A stretch of DNA of 64,000 nucleotides, taken from positions 1,860,001-1,924,000 of the forward strand of contig CP096136.1 of assembly GCA_023213215.1 (NCBI GenBank). The letters are read 5' to 3'. Under the pieces are notes generated by a model. That model had not been told where the DNA came from. It saw nothing but the letters and a program-made list of their open reading frames with translations, and searched no databases. The stretch's first letter is position 1; every line of letters starts with the position of its first letter. The position numbers and the translations under genes were made by a program. The DNA is from Flavobacterium sp. JAD_PAG50586_2. GTDB lineage: Bacteria > Bacteroidota > Bacteroidia > Flavobacteriales > Flavobacteriaceae. Below, in pieces: positions 53,507-61,380 of the stretch.

Positions 53507-56154
53507 AGTTTATAACTAACCGAAAACAAAAATACCCTTGGCATAATATAAATCCTATTTTGGCTTATCATATAATCCGAGAAAGAATATTCGTTTTTTG
53601 CCTTAGTATCAAAAATGTTATTAATGGTAATTTCAAACCCAAACGGACTGTTTTTCTTTTGGTGGCGGAGCGAAGTATTTGCTGTTTCAAAATAGTTACT
53701 TTGATTACGGTTGTCTGTATTTCTTAGGTTTTGATATTCTAATTTATAAACCCAATTTTTAAGGAAAGTTATCTCAAAATCGGCATTGAATTCGTCTGAT
53801 TGGTAATTAGAGCTTGTTAAACCTGAAAACTGAGTGAATCCTTTAGTATATCCAATACTAAAATCTGGCCATTTTTTATAAGCGGTTTTTATTTCAATAC
53901 CAACATCTTGTCCATTCCTTTTGTTAGTAGTTGTTACATTATTAAGTGTCTGAACATAATTAAACCAGTCTAGGCTGGTATTTAAATTTAGGCTTAATCG
54001 ATAAATCTTTTTTGTTACATATCCATTCAACCTGTAGCTGGTTTCAGGATTATCAGTGAGTATTGGTGTGTTGTATTGATTTATTCCATCCAATATAATT
54101 TGATTTCTTGTCGTTTTCACTTTCTTGTTAATGCCCAACATAGCATTCAACATGATACCTCTATACATATTCATTTTTGAATACCTCAAATTAACCGAGT
54201 GAAATCTTTCATTTCCCAACAAAGCATCCCCTTTATAAACTGAGTTATAATCTTGTAGGGTATAACGACCTGCAAGCTGGTTAACTTCGGGAAAATTGTT
54301 TGCTAAACGATAGGTAAAATTAAGGTTTTCCGATTTGTTAAATTCATAATCACTATTCCATTGTGGCTGAAAAAGCGTTTTTGATAGTGAATAATTACTG
54401 TCATTTTGTTTTGTCCTTAATTGATTCCAATGAAAATATATTCCCGGTTTGTTAGTCCATTTTCCTATTTTGAATTTATATTCCAAACCAGCATAAGTAT
54501 CATTTAACGAATAATTTATATCATTTCCAAAACCCGAAAGCGAAAAGTCATTTATGTTACCGTTCGTTAAAAGTTGTTTTTCAGAAATTTCAAAATGAGA
54601 ATAACCATAACTGTTTCCCATAACAGAATACAAATGATTAAAATTATTAAGGATCCAATAATGCTTAATCATAGCATCTACAGTGTTGCTTTTTACTTTT
54701 TTAACTTGCGTAATTGTATAACTGTCGTCTGCCTGCAAAGGAATTAATCCTGGTAGAAAGGATTGGTCGGTAAACCAATGATTTTTGGGTGTACTACTTT
54801 CATATGCATGGTTTACAACAAAAGTGGTAGTATGATGAAGATTATAACCTTTATGCCATTCTAAATATTGTTTTACAGAAACATTATCTGCCTTGCTGAT
54901 GGTTTCAAAGGTATTGGAGTTAAGGTTAGTAACAGAATTTATAGTCTTATTGATATCATTAGTGCCCGATTGATATTGTGAATTATAATACCACTTTTCT
55001 TTTTGATTTGGTGAATAATCGAGTTTGATGTTTCCGATACCTAAAAGCGAATGCCTGTCATTATCCTGTATTTTGTATTCTAAAGATATTGCATCATCCT
55101 GCAAATATTCATTGATGCTTTCTGTTTTGGAAGCCATAAAAACTTTTGAAAGAATACTGTACCCGGAAACTGTTAACTTAGGATTGGCATCAAAACTGAA
55201 GTTAATCGCACCAAACTTTGATTTGTTCTCAACAACATCAGTATTATCATTGGCAAATGAATAAAGATTACTCAAAGATTTCCTGCCCGAAAGGTAATTG
55301 CTCACTCCGCCATCAAACCTTAATAAATCCTCAAAAGTAAAAGTGCTTCGCCCTATGTTGTTCAGATCTCCAATAAAACTCACATTGGTTTTCGGGCTGT
55401 AATAAAACAAACCAGCATGTGCAAGAGTATATTCATTATTTCCAACACCAGCTTCAACATCACCAAAAATAAACTTCTTTTTATCTTCTTTCAGTTTTAC
55501 ATTCATTGCCAGTTCATCACTGTCTGAAACCTGCTTCATAAAACCTACCTCATTAAAATGATCAATAACCTCAATTTTATCTAAGGCATCAGCCGGAATA
55601 TTTTCTACCGCCAGTTTGCTGCCACCGCCAAAAAACGATTTCCCTTCGACCAGCATTTTAGTTACTTTTTTGCCCTGCACTGTTACAGTTCCTTTTTTGT
55701 CTACTTCAACACCAGGCAACTTTTCCAATACTTCCTTCATCTTCCTTTCATTACCATTGGCAAATGCTTTCACATCATAAGTAAGCGTATCTTTTTTTAT
55801 AATTAAAGGTTTGTATTCATGCTTAATCACAATTTCCTTCAGCTTTTGTCCGGTAGGTTTAAGCCTAAAGTTATGTGTCGTAATTGAAGAGTTAGGCTCA
55901 ATGATTATTGTTTCTTCCAAAAAACTGATATAAGATGCCGTTACTTCATATTTTACACCTTTATCAAGTTCCAGTCGATAGCGCCCTTTGTTGTCAGCAA
56001 TCGCAAATTTTAACTGCTCATTTTCCTGCAAAGGCCTTGCAATGATATTGGCACTTTCTAATGGTATATTTATAGAATCAGAAACCACACCGATAATGGT
56101 GTGGGTTTGGGAGGAACAAAAGAATGAGGCAAAAAGCAATAAATATTTAAACAT
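53503..56154 (-). CDS. TonB-dependent-receptor-like outer membrane protein (GLPGLI cluster)
   Basis: An 883-residue outer-membrane protein with a short signal peptide (MFKYLLLFASFFCSSQ) and an N-terminal carboxypeptidase-regulatory-like domain (HTIIGVVSDSINIPLESANI, then ADNKGRYRLELDKGVKYEV). The plug-like domain has LEKLPGVEVDKKGTVTVQGK and KMLVEGKSFFGGGSKLAVEN. A large barrel ends in MPRVFLFSVSYKL. Such receptors are often next to GLPGLI-family genes in flavobacteria; here it overlaps the start of one by one base, so the two are translated together. The ligand is unknown; exchange of the neighbouring small proteins is one possibility. Confidence 0.85.
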   Translation of the reverse strand: MFKYLLLFASFFCSSQTHTIIGVVSDSINIPLESANIIARPLQENEQLKFAIADNKGRYRLELDKGVKYEVTASYISFLEETIIIEPNSSITTHNFRLKPTGQKLKEIVIKHEYKPLIIKKDTLTYDVKAFANGNERKMKEVLEKLPGVEVDKKGTVTVQGKKVTKMLVEGKSFFGGGSKLAVENIPADALDKIEVIDHFNEVGFMKQVSDSDELAMNVKLKEDKKKFIFGDVEAGVGNNEYTLAHAGLFYYSPKTNVSFIGDLNNIGRSTFTFEDLLRFDGGVSNYLSGRKSLSNLYSFANDNTDVVENKSKFGAINFSFDANPKLTVSGYSILSKVFMASKTESINEYLQDDAISLEYKIQDNDRHSLLGIGNIKLDYSPNQKEKWYYNSQYQSGTNDINKTINSVTNLNSNTFETISKADNVSVKQYLEWHKGYNLHHTTTFVVNHAYESSTPKNHWFTDQSFLPGLIPLQADDSYTITQVKKVKSNTVDAMIKHYWILNNFNHLYSVMGNSYGYSHFEISEKQLLTNGNINDFSLSGFGNDINYSLNDTYAGLEYKFKIGKWTNKPGIYFHWNQLRTKQNDSNYSLSKTLFQPQWNSDYEFNKSENLNFTYRLANNFPEVNQLAGRYTLQDYNSVYKGDALLGNERFHSVNLRYSKMNMYRGIMLNAMLGINKKVKTTRNQIILDGINQYNTPILTDNPETSYRLNGYVTKKIYRLSLNLNTSLDWFNYVQTLNNVTTTNKRNGQDVGIEIKTAYKKWPDFSIGYTKGFTQFSGLTSSNYQSDEFNADFEITFLKNWVYKLEYQNLRNTDNRNQSNYFETANTSLRHQKKNSPFGFEITINNIFDTKAKNEYSFSDYMISQNRIYIMPRVFLFSVSYKL

Positions 56155-56873
56155 TAATTCCCCAATAAAACTTTTCGCTCATACTCTTCCATTGTTACGG
56201 TTCTGCCTTTTGGAAAAACAATTTCATTTTCCGTTTCAAAGAGTTCAATGTTTTTCGCATACAAGGTATTTTCATTCTCCGTTAGTTCCAATATCAAACC
56301 CGGTAATCCATGATACTCTTTAGGCCCATACGAGAATGGCAGAGTGGGACAAAACCAACTTTCGATAATTTTAGTCTTTTCCTTTTTATCCCTGCCTATA
56401 AATTTTTTAACATATATAGCTTTATAGCATTTATAATCGCCTATAAACTTTTCCTCATTTGTTATGTTCCAATTTGGCGTGTTTAAGGATTCTTTTACTA
56501 AAACGCCTTCATTTCGTTCCATAATATTGATTTTTGATTCCATGTCAACGAAAATGTTGTAATGTCTTGAGTATCTAAATCTTGCTATTTGTTGCAATTG
56601 ATATTCCATCGAACCTGTATCAGTATTCTCTAATTTTTTTGCCAATCTAAATGATGATTTTTTTGTAGAAAACTCTAGGATAAACTCTTGCTTTCTTGAT
56701 TCCTCTTCAAGCATTTCCTCTATTTTTATGTCTATTACTTCTTTAATCTGAGGATTACGCTCTTTAATTTTCGAAATAATATAAGTTACTTTTCCACTTT
56801 TATAACCTTGTGAAAAACCAACATTTATAAATAAAATGAAAATTACAATAATTACTCTTCTTGTATTATGCAT
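56154..56873 (-). CDS. GLPGLI-family exported protein 1
   Basis: A 239-residue exported protein (signal peptide VIIVIFILFINVGFSQG) carrying the family motif GLPGLILELTE in FSYGPKEYHGLPGLILELTE. Other family features are KGKVTY-like N-terminus (KSGKVTYIISK), a central FIGDYKCYKAIYVKKFIG, and WFCPTLPFSYGP. The family (also called Porph_ging-type) is of unknown function in Bacteroidota and often accompanies TonB-type receptors. Third cassette of the cluster; directly followed by the receptor gene. Confidence 0.88.
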   Translation of the reverse strand: MHNTRRVIIVIFILFINVGFSQGYKSGKVTYIISKIKERNPQIKEVIDIKIEEMLEEESRKQEFILEFSTKKSSFRLAKKLENTDTGSMEYQLQQIARFRYSRHYNIFVDMESKINIMERNEGVLVKESLNTPNWNITNEEKFIGDYKCYKAIYVKKFIGRDKKEKTKIIESWFCPTLPFSYGPKEYHGLPGLILELTENENTLYAKNIELFETENEIVFPKGRTVTMEEYERKVLLGN

Positions 56874-56887
56874 ATAATATGGTTTAA

Positions 56888-56918
56888 AATACTCTAAGCC
56901 TATAGGACTTAGAGTATT
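56888..56918 (-). promoter_or_regulatory. Intercistronic inverted repeat, cassette 1
   Basis: AATACTCTAAG (56888-56898) and CTTAGAGTATT (56908-56918), a perfect 11-bp stem with a loop that itself contains CCTATAGG. It lies between the stop of the small secreted protein and the GLPGLI start, with no T run, so it is more likely an RNA stability or partial-termination element. Confidence 0.65.
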
Positions 56919-56925
56919 GAAATGA

Positions 56926-57228
56926 TTAAAAACTGCTAAAAAGATTCTTTATTGAATAGCACAAGTTTAACCAATAATGGTAATAATCACATGCATCAAT
57001 AGAACTCAATTCATCGTTTGGATCTTCCAGAAGAACTTTACCCATTGACCACGTTTGGCACATATCAGCTGGCAACTTATCAAATTCTTTTATCAAGTAA
57101 CTTTTTTCAGCAAAGCTTAAATCTTTTGACGATTCTATTTTGAATCCTTCTTCAACACCACCTGTCTCCGCCATTGAAACTCCGCTAAAAGCAACCAATG
57201 CAATAACTGTAAAAAACGTTTTTTTCAT
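56926..57228 (-). CDS. Small secreted Cys-containing protein 1 (GLPGLI cassette)
   Basis: A 100-residue protein with signal peptide MKKTFFTVIALVAFSGVSMA and likely cleavage before ET. The mature ~80 residues have three Cys (CQTW, DACDYY, NLCYS) and no recognised domain. The signal peptide is nearly the same as in the two other small proteins of the cluster, while the mature part shows no clear similarity. Upstream is a conserved region with a palindrome. Function unknown. Confidence 0.75.
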   Translation of the reverse strand: MKKTFFTVIALVAFSGVSMAETGGVEEGFKIESSKDLSFAEKSYLIKEFDKLPADMCQTWSMGKVLLEDPNDELSSIDACDYYHYWLNLCYSIKNLFSSF

Positions 57229-57352
57229 AAAATATTTAATATTTAATTTTTACTTACTCACTTCAAGGCTTTTCGGTTTACTCCCCTTTTCTGAGATTTC
57301 AAAGAGGCCAAATTAATATTTGTGTCCTAACCGAAGTACACATAAAGTGTAC
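57229..57352 (-). promoter_or_regulatory. Conserved leader/promoter region of small protein 1
   Basis: Shares with 58453-58573 a long stretch of near identity, including GGCTTTTCGGTTTACTCC, AAAGAGGCCAAATTAATATT and AACCGAAGTACACATAAAGT. It ends in the perfect palindrome GTACAC-ATAAA-GTGTAC (57336-57352). The pieces TTCGGTT and AACCGAA can also pair. A near -7 element (TTAATTTG, minus strand) lies at the CCAAATTAA. Palindrome as a regulator site is inference. Confidence 0.65.
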
Positions 57353-57386
57353 ATTTACTTTCAACAAAAATCTTCTACATAACTAT

Positions 57387-58102
57387 TTACTCACTTTTAA
57401 AATAATCAATCATAAATTTTTCAATTTCCTTTTCATCTTTTATTTTACTTAAGTCTGGTCTTATAATATTAGGTATAATCTTAGGATTCAATTCTATAGT
57501 AGTTGTGCCATAAACAATCCCTCTTCTTTGAACCTCCAAAATTAGCCCGGGGAGTCCAAAATAATTCAGCGGGCCACATGAAAAAGGTAGTGTTGGCGCA
57601 TACCATGCAGTCACTAAAAAGGTAGTTGATTTTAATGATATCGGATTAATGACTACATCATTCATTACAGCTTTATAGCATAAAATTCCTTCTATTGTTT
57701 TCTGTTCGTTAATCAATTCCCAATTATTATCCCTATTTTTTTTTATAACATATTTACCTAATACTTTGTTATCAAAAGATTGATAATAAACGTTCGAATT
57801 TTTTCTGAGTAGGTAGTTGAAGTGTATCCACAAAATGCTTTTGAAAACTCAACTCCACCAGATGATGAATTGTCCAGATTCTCAATACTATAAAAATAAC
57901 TTTCATCTCCGGATACTATTAATTTAAATTCTAAATATTTAGCGTTTTCGATTGCTGATTTATAGTATTCTTTTAATACTTCATTTGTGGCTAATTTATC
58001 ATCACTAGTCATTTTTACTTTATAGGTAACCAATATGTTCTGATTTTGCGAGAAAAAGAATAACGGTGATAAAAGAATAAAAAGGGTAAGTCTCATAAAC
58101 AT
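57387..58102 (-). CDS. GLPGLI-family exported protein 2 (frameshifted)
   Basis: The N-terminal part (MFMRLTLFILLSPLFFFSQ) breaks in the T6 run at 57799-57804 (gene-strand A6). One more A gives STTYSEKNSNVYYQSFDNKV and joins the frame ending at 57387 (~238 aa). The family motif is in FSCGPLNYFGLPGLILEVQR, preceded by TIEGILCYKAVMN and AWYAPTLPF. Second cassette; follows small protein 2 after an inverted repeat. Confidence 0.82.
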
Positions 58103-58125
58103 TTAAGTATTTTAAATAGATAGGT

Positions 58126-58160
58126 AAAGAGTTTCAAATTTAAAAAAGATGAAACTCTTT
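58126..58160 (-). promoter_or_regulatory. Intercistronic inverted repeat, cassette 2
   Basis: AAAGAGTTTCA (58126-58136) and TGAAACTCTTT (58150-58160), a perfect 11-bp stem between small protein 2 and GLPGLI 2. Confidence 0.65.
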
Positions 58161-58176
58161 ATAACTCTTAATTTAT

Positions 58177-58452
58177 TTATAATAGTGAATTCTCACACAA
58201 AGCTTTAACAGCAAATGCAAGATTATAGGCTCCTTCTAAAGGAATATCTGCTAAAACCGCCTGTACAAATACTCGAGCGCCAGCTTGTTCACACAATTTA
58301 GATACCAAAATAGCGTCTGCTTCCGGCATCTCAAACTTTACTGCTTGAGATATTCCAGTTACTGATTTCAAATTTGCAGCACCAACAGTCTCCGCCATCG
58401 AAACTCCGCTAAAAGCAATCAATGCAATAGCTGTAAAAAATATTTTTTTCAT
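58177..58452 (-). CDS. Small secreted Cys-containing protein 2 (GLPGLI cassette)
   Basis: A 91-residue protein with signal peptide MKKIFFTAIALIAFSGVSMA. The mature ~71 residues have two Cys (KLCEQAG, KALCENSLL) and a helical look (DAILVSKLCEQAGARVFVQA). No domain recognised. It has the same leader and conserved upstream region as protein 1. The ending NSLL is unlike the other two proteins. Confidence 0.75.
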   Translation of the reverse strand: MKKIFFTAIALIAFSGVSMAETVGAANLKSVTGISQAVKFEMPEADAILVSKLCEQAGARVFVQAVLADIPLEGAYNLAFAVKALCENSLL

Positions 58453-58573
58453 AAATTAAATATTAAATTTTCCCTACTCACTTAAAGGCTTTTCGGTTTA
58501 CTCCTCTTTCTGAAATTTTCAAAGAGGCCAAATTAATATTTGTACTCCCAACCGAAGTACACATAAAGTGTAC
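58453..58573 (-). promoter_or_regulatory. Conserved leader/promoter region of small protein 2
   Basis: Near-identical to 57229-57352 over most of its length. Contains CCTCTTT...AAAGAGG (58502-58527), a 7-bp leader hairpin, and the perfect palindrome GTACAC-ATAAA-GTGTAC (58557-58573). Confidence 0.65.
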
Positions 58574-58680
58574 ATTTTACTATCCGACAAAATTTCTGCA
58601 CAACTTTTTGTGATATGCGAAAATGATTCGTTTCTTTAAAAAAATGAAAAGCTATAATTTTTCTTCTATCTATCATCCGA

Positions 58681-59418
58681 TCACCTCATATCATTCATTT
58701 TTTGATAATTCTCGACAATTATTTTATCAAATTCTTCCCGCGTTACATATTTCCCATGTATTGGCCTTTGGATTTTAGTTAAAGCTTTGTCGTCAAACTC
58801 AATCTTAGTAGCATAAAAATATACTGTACCATTAAAACTACCTTCTAAAACCAATCCTGGTAAGCCATCCAATCCTGAAGGACCAAACGGATAAGGCAGT
58901 GACGGGGCAAACCACACAAAAGGATTAAAGACCAGTTGCTTTTTCCTGTTGCCATCATATTCTTCATATTGGCAGCTAGCCTTATAACAGGTATAACCAT
59001 CAATAACCTTTGTTTCATTAGTAACCACCCAATTATATTCGTCAAAAGGATTGATTACATTAAACAATTCATCCATTGAAGTGGTTTGTTTTATTTTTTC
59101 TTTTTTTACCAGATCTTTATAAAAAAGCTCATTTGATATCATTCTTGTTATATGGTATTCTATTGTTTGGTCATCAGCTCCAATGTTGTCTACAAGTTTA
59201 AAAATACTTTTGTCCTTGTCAAAATACAGGTTAAATTCAAAAGATTCCCGATATTGGGTTATTTTATTCTTAAGGTCTTTTAAATTTTCTTTTACATCTT
59301 CCTGATAAAGACTCGATTTATAAGTTACCTTGGTTATTTCGTTACCGCCTAAATTTTTCTGCTGGGCATTTATGTTAAGACTTGTAATTATTATAATCGA
59401 TGCTATTATCTTTTTCAT
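58681..59418 (-). CDS. GLPGLI-family exported protein 3
   Basis: A 245-residue exported protein (signal peptide MKKIIASIIIITSLNINAQQ). Motif: PSGLDGLPGLVLEGSFNGTV; also VIDGYTCYKASCQYEEYDGN and VWFAPSLPYPFGP. First cassette in transcription order. The gap to the next cassette (58574-58680) has no gene and contains the palindrome-flanked promoter of cassette 2 just beyond it. Confidence 0.88.
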   Translation of the reverse strand: MKKIIASIIIITSLNINAQQKNLGGNEITKVTYKSSLYQEDVKENLKDLKNKITQYRESFEFNLYFDKDKSIFKLVDNIGADDQTIEYHITRMISNELFYKDLVKKEKIKQTTSMDELFNVINPFDEYNWVVTNETKVIDGYTCYKASCQYEEYDGNRKKQLVFNPFVWFAPSLPYPFGPSGLDGLPGLVLEGSFNGTVYFYATKIEFDDKALTKIQRPIHGKYVTREEFDKIIVENYQKMNDMR

Positions 59419-59431
59419 GATTTTAATTTTG

Positions 59432-59463
59432 TAACCATCAACATTCTTTAATGTTGATGGTTA
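59432..59463 (-). promoter_or_regulatory. Intercistronic inverted repeat, cassette 3
   Basis: TAACCATCAACAT (59432-59444) and ATGTTGATGGTTA (59451-59463), a perfect 13-bp stem with a 6-base loop, between small protein 3 and GLPGLI 3. There is no T run after it on the minus strand. Confidence 0.7.
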
Positions 59464-59472
59464 ATTTGTTAT

Positions 59473-59712
59473 TTATCCTTCTATTAAACGTGTCGTTTTG
59501 GTCAATGACCTACAGTAAGCTAAATAAGCATAATAAATAATTGTTTGTGCTTGTGATGATAAACATCCATTTACCTGCTCGTAGTTATGGGTATCCATAG
59601 CTGCCTGCGTCTCACAAGTCACTAATTCTTCTTCAACAGCAGGAGCAGTCTCCGCCATCGAAACTCCGCTAAACGCTACTAAAGCAATAGCAGTAAAAAA
59701 CATTTTTTTCAT
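59473..59712 (-). CDS. Small secreted Cys-containing protein 3 (GLPGLI cassette)
   Basis: A 79-residue protein with signal peptide MKKMFFTAIALVAFSGVSMA. The mature ~59 residues have three Cys (VTCETQ, VNGCLSS, AYCRSL). No domain recognised. Its upstream region differs from the conserved one of the other two and lacks the GTACAC palindrome; TAATATTTG on the minus strand near 59783-59791 could be its -7. Confidence 0.75.
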   Translation of the reverse strand: MKKMFFTAIALVAFSGVSMAETAPAVEEELVTCETQAAMDTHNYEQVNGCLSSQAQTIIYYAYLAYCRSLTKTTRLIEG

Positions 59713-59886
59713 TTTGTAGATTTTTAAAAAATTAATTAAATATTCTTATTCAACAAAACCATTTCTCGAGAATTATTTTGTGGGGCAAATATTATAAATA
59801 CTCCGTTCTTTTTTTACACGGAAGACAATTCACATGATTTTAACATTTATTTAACTTTAGTAAGTCAATATTTTAAATCTGTTCAA

Positions 59887-59949
59887 AAACCGCTCATGAC
59901 AAAATAACTACCGTTTATAACATCATCTCTACCGTTCATAACATTGTAG
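59887..59949. repeat. Three 21-bp direct repeats upstream of the locus B HTH gene
   Basis: Units of exactly 21 bp start at 59887, 59908 and 59929. The last two share CTACCGTTYATAACATYRT, the first is a weaker copy (13 of 21 positions match the third). They lie ~50 bp before the HTH gene start and overlap the likely promoter, so they are candidate operators. Confidence 0.7.
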
Positions 59950-60000
59950 TAAGTAGATTGATAATAATAACCCATCTTACCTATTATAAATGCAAAAAAC

Positions 60001-60249
60001 ATGAAATTGCTTGAGGAACTACAACAATTGATTAAAGCGCATCAACTGATAAAAAAGCAGGAAACAGGAACGCCCGATGAATTTGCGGCAAACCTCAATA
60101 TAAGCCGATCCAAAGTCTACAACCTAATAAATACATTTAAGATTCTGGGGGCACAAATAAAATATAGCCGCACCAGGAATAGCTTCTATTACGAAACACC
60201 CTTTAAGCTACAGCTCAAAAAGAAACTGAAACAACTTTATAAATATTAA
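60001..60249 (+). CDS. Small HTH protein (locus B)
   Basis: An 82-residue protein with a winged-HTH-like or HTH_11/DeoR-type motif: TGTPDEFAANLNISRSKVYN then LINTFKILGAQIKYSRTRNS and a possible wing (FYYETPF), ending in a very basic tail (QLKKKLKQLYKY). It is unlike the XRE protein of locus A in sequence, but it takes the same position: it begins an operon and is followed 20 bp later by a ~240-residue helical protein. Three 21-bp repeats precede it. Confidence 0.75.
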   Translation: MKLLEELQQLIKAHQLIKKQETGTPDEFAANLNISRSKVYNLINTFKILGAQIKYSRTRNSFYYETPFKLQLKKKLKQLYKY

Positions 60250-60269
60250 ATTCCTAAATATTAAATTTT

Positions 60270-60995
60270 ATGACAACAAACATTAAACGCCATTACAACA
60301 CCAAAGATGTAGATATGATTATCACAGCATCAGTTATTATCGAAGCAGCAATTGCTAACAAAGCCTTACTTCAGGCAAAACGATCCACTTGGGCAGACCC
60401 ATTTTTCGAAAACATTAAAAACCGAATAGATGCCGCTACCCAAGACTACCTAGGGGTAGATAATGCCAAAGACCTTCGCCTTTCCACACAAATTGTACTT
60501 TCTATGCAAAATGCAGCACTAAACGATTTATCACAAGTTAAGGTACAGATAGAACAAGACTATAAAAACAATCCTGCTCGTAAAACAGAAATCCTTACAC
60601 AATTAGGTTTTATACCCTATTACAAAGGTGCTCAGAAAAAAGACCAGGAAGCATTAATCAATCTCCTATACCAATTCAAGGTAAACCTCATTCCTGTGCT
60701 AAAAACCGAGATCGTAAATAAAGGTATTGCAATCGAAACCCTCGATTCAATAGCAGCCTATGCAGACACATTAAAAGAAGCCGATATTATCCAGGAAGGA
60801 ACCAAAGGAACCCGAAGAGAACTAACAGCCACAGCAATAACCGAATTCAACGAAATATATGATGCAATTACAAGCATCGCTATAATTTCAGCAAAATTAC
60901 TTAAAGATAATCCGGCCCTAAAACAACAGTTCAGCTACAACAAAGTATCAAAAACAATCAATGCAGGGAAGCCATATCCTGATACAAATCCCTAG
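60270..60995 (+). CDS. Hypothetical helical protein (locus B)
   Basis: A 241-residue soluble, largely helical protein with no signal peptide, rich in Ala, Ile and Lys. Notable segments: YNTKDVDMIITASVIIEAAI, RSTWADPFFENIKNRIDAAT, and TKGTRRELTATAITEFNEIY. No known family recognised, and no clear similarity to the locus A protein by eye, despite the same length, fold impression and position. Terminator and a 21-bp repeat array follow. Function unknown. Confidence 0.75.
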   Translation: MTTNIKRHYNTKDVDMIITASVIIEAAIANKALLQAKRSTWADPFFENIKNRIDAATQDYLGVDNAKDLRLSTQIVLSMQNAALNDLSQVKVQIEQDYKNNPARKTEILTQLGFIPYYKGAQKKDQEALINLLYQFKVNLIPVLKTEIVNKGIAIETLDSIAAYADTLKEADIIQEGTKGTRRELTATAITEFNEIYDAITSIAIISAKLLKDNPALKQQFSYNKVSKTINAGKPYPDTNP

Positions 60996-61011
60996 TATAA
61001 TCCATAAATCA

Positions 61012-61050
61012 AAAAGCTGTCTTAGATATAACAACAAGGCAGCTTTTTTT
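61012..61050 (+). terminator. Terminator of locus B operon
   Basis: AAGCTGTCTT (61014-61023) pairs with AAGGCAGCTT (one G-T pair), followed by T7. As in locus A, the repeat array starts just behind it. Confidence 0.8.
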
Positions 61051-61067
61051 ATATAAAAATCAAAAAT

Positions 61068-61319
61068 GGTAGCAGGTCGCATCTAACCTTTAGAAATTCA
61101 ATTTTACCTTTTAGCAGATAAATTTCATGCTTCAGAAATTAAATTATAGTATTTAGCAGCTAAATTTCAATCGGCAGAAATTAAATTCAGTAACTCAGAA
61201 ATTAATTTTCTATACTCAGAAAATCATTTTCACCTTTTAGCAGCTCCCGCGAAAGTCCAGCAGTTAGTTTTCAATGTTCCGCAGCTAATTTATCACTTTC
61301 CGAAGCCTAGTAAAATAAG
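61068..61319. repeat. Array of about 11-12 degenerate 21-bp tandem repeats (locus B)
   Basis: Units of exactly 21 bp start at 61068, 61089, 61110, 61131, 61152, 61173, 61194, 61215, 61236, 61257, 61278 and 61299. The typical unit is TTTAGCAGCTAAATTTCAAT or CTCAGAAATTAATTTTCTAT; AGCAG- and AGAAATT-type versions alternate in part of the array (61110-61193). The unit sequence is unrelated to that of locus A, but the unit length, the number of units and the position behind a terminator are the same. Confidence 0.85.
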
Positions 61320-61330
61320 GAAAAACAAAA

Positions 61331-61360
61331 AAATCCTGCCTCAAATTAGAAACAGGATTT
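61331..61360 (-). terminator. Terminator of the HxlR-type regulator gene
   Basis: AAATCCTG / CAGGATTT stem; on the minus strand it is followed by a T run. Confidence 0.7.
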
Positions 61361-61380
61361 CTATTTTAAATTTATACTTT

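Noticed and set aside
53464..53727. 87-codon plus-strand frame over the end of the receptor gene
   Set aside because: It overlaps the 3' ends of two convergent real genes and looks like a shadow frame.
56154..59712. Classical RiPP cluster (lanthipeptide or similar)
   Set aside because: No modification enzyme, radical-SAM protein or peptidase-ABC transporter is present, and the leaders are Sec signal peptides.
61068..61319. CRISPR array or ordinary microsatellite
   Set aside because: No spacers, no cas genes, and a constant 21-bp period with high sequence divergence is unlike a slippage-driven microsatellite.
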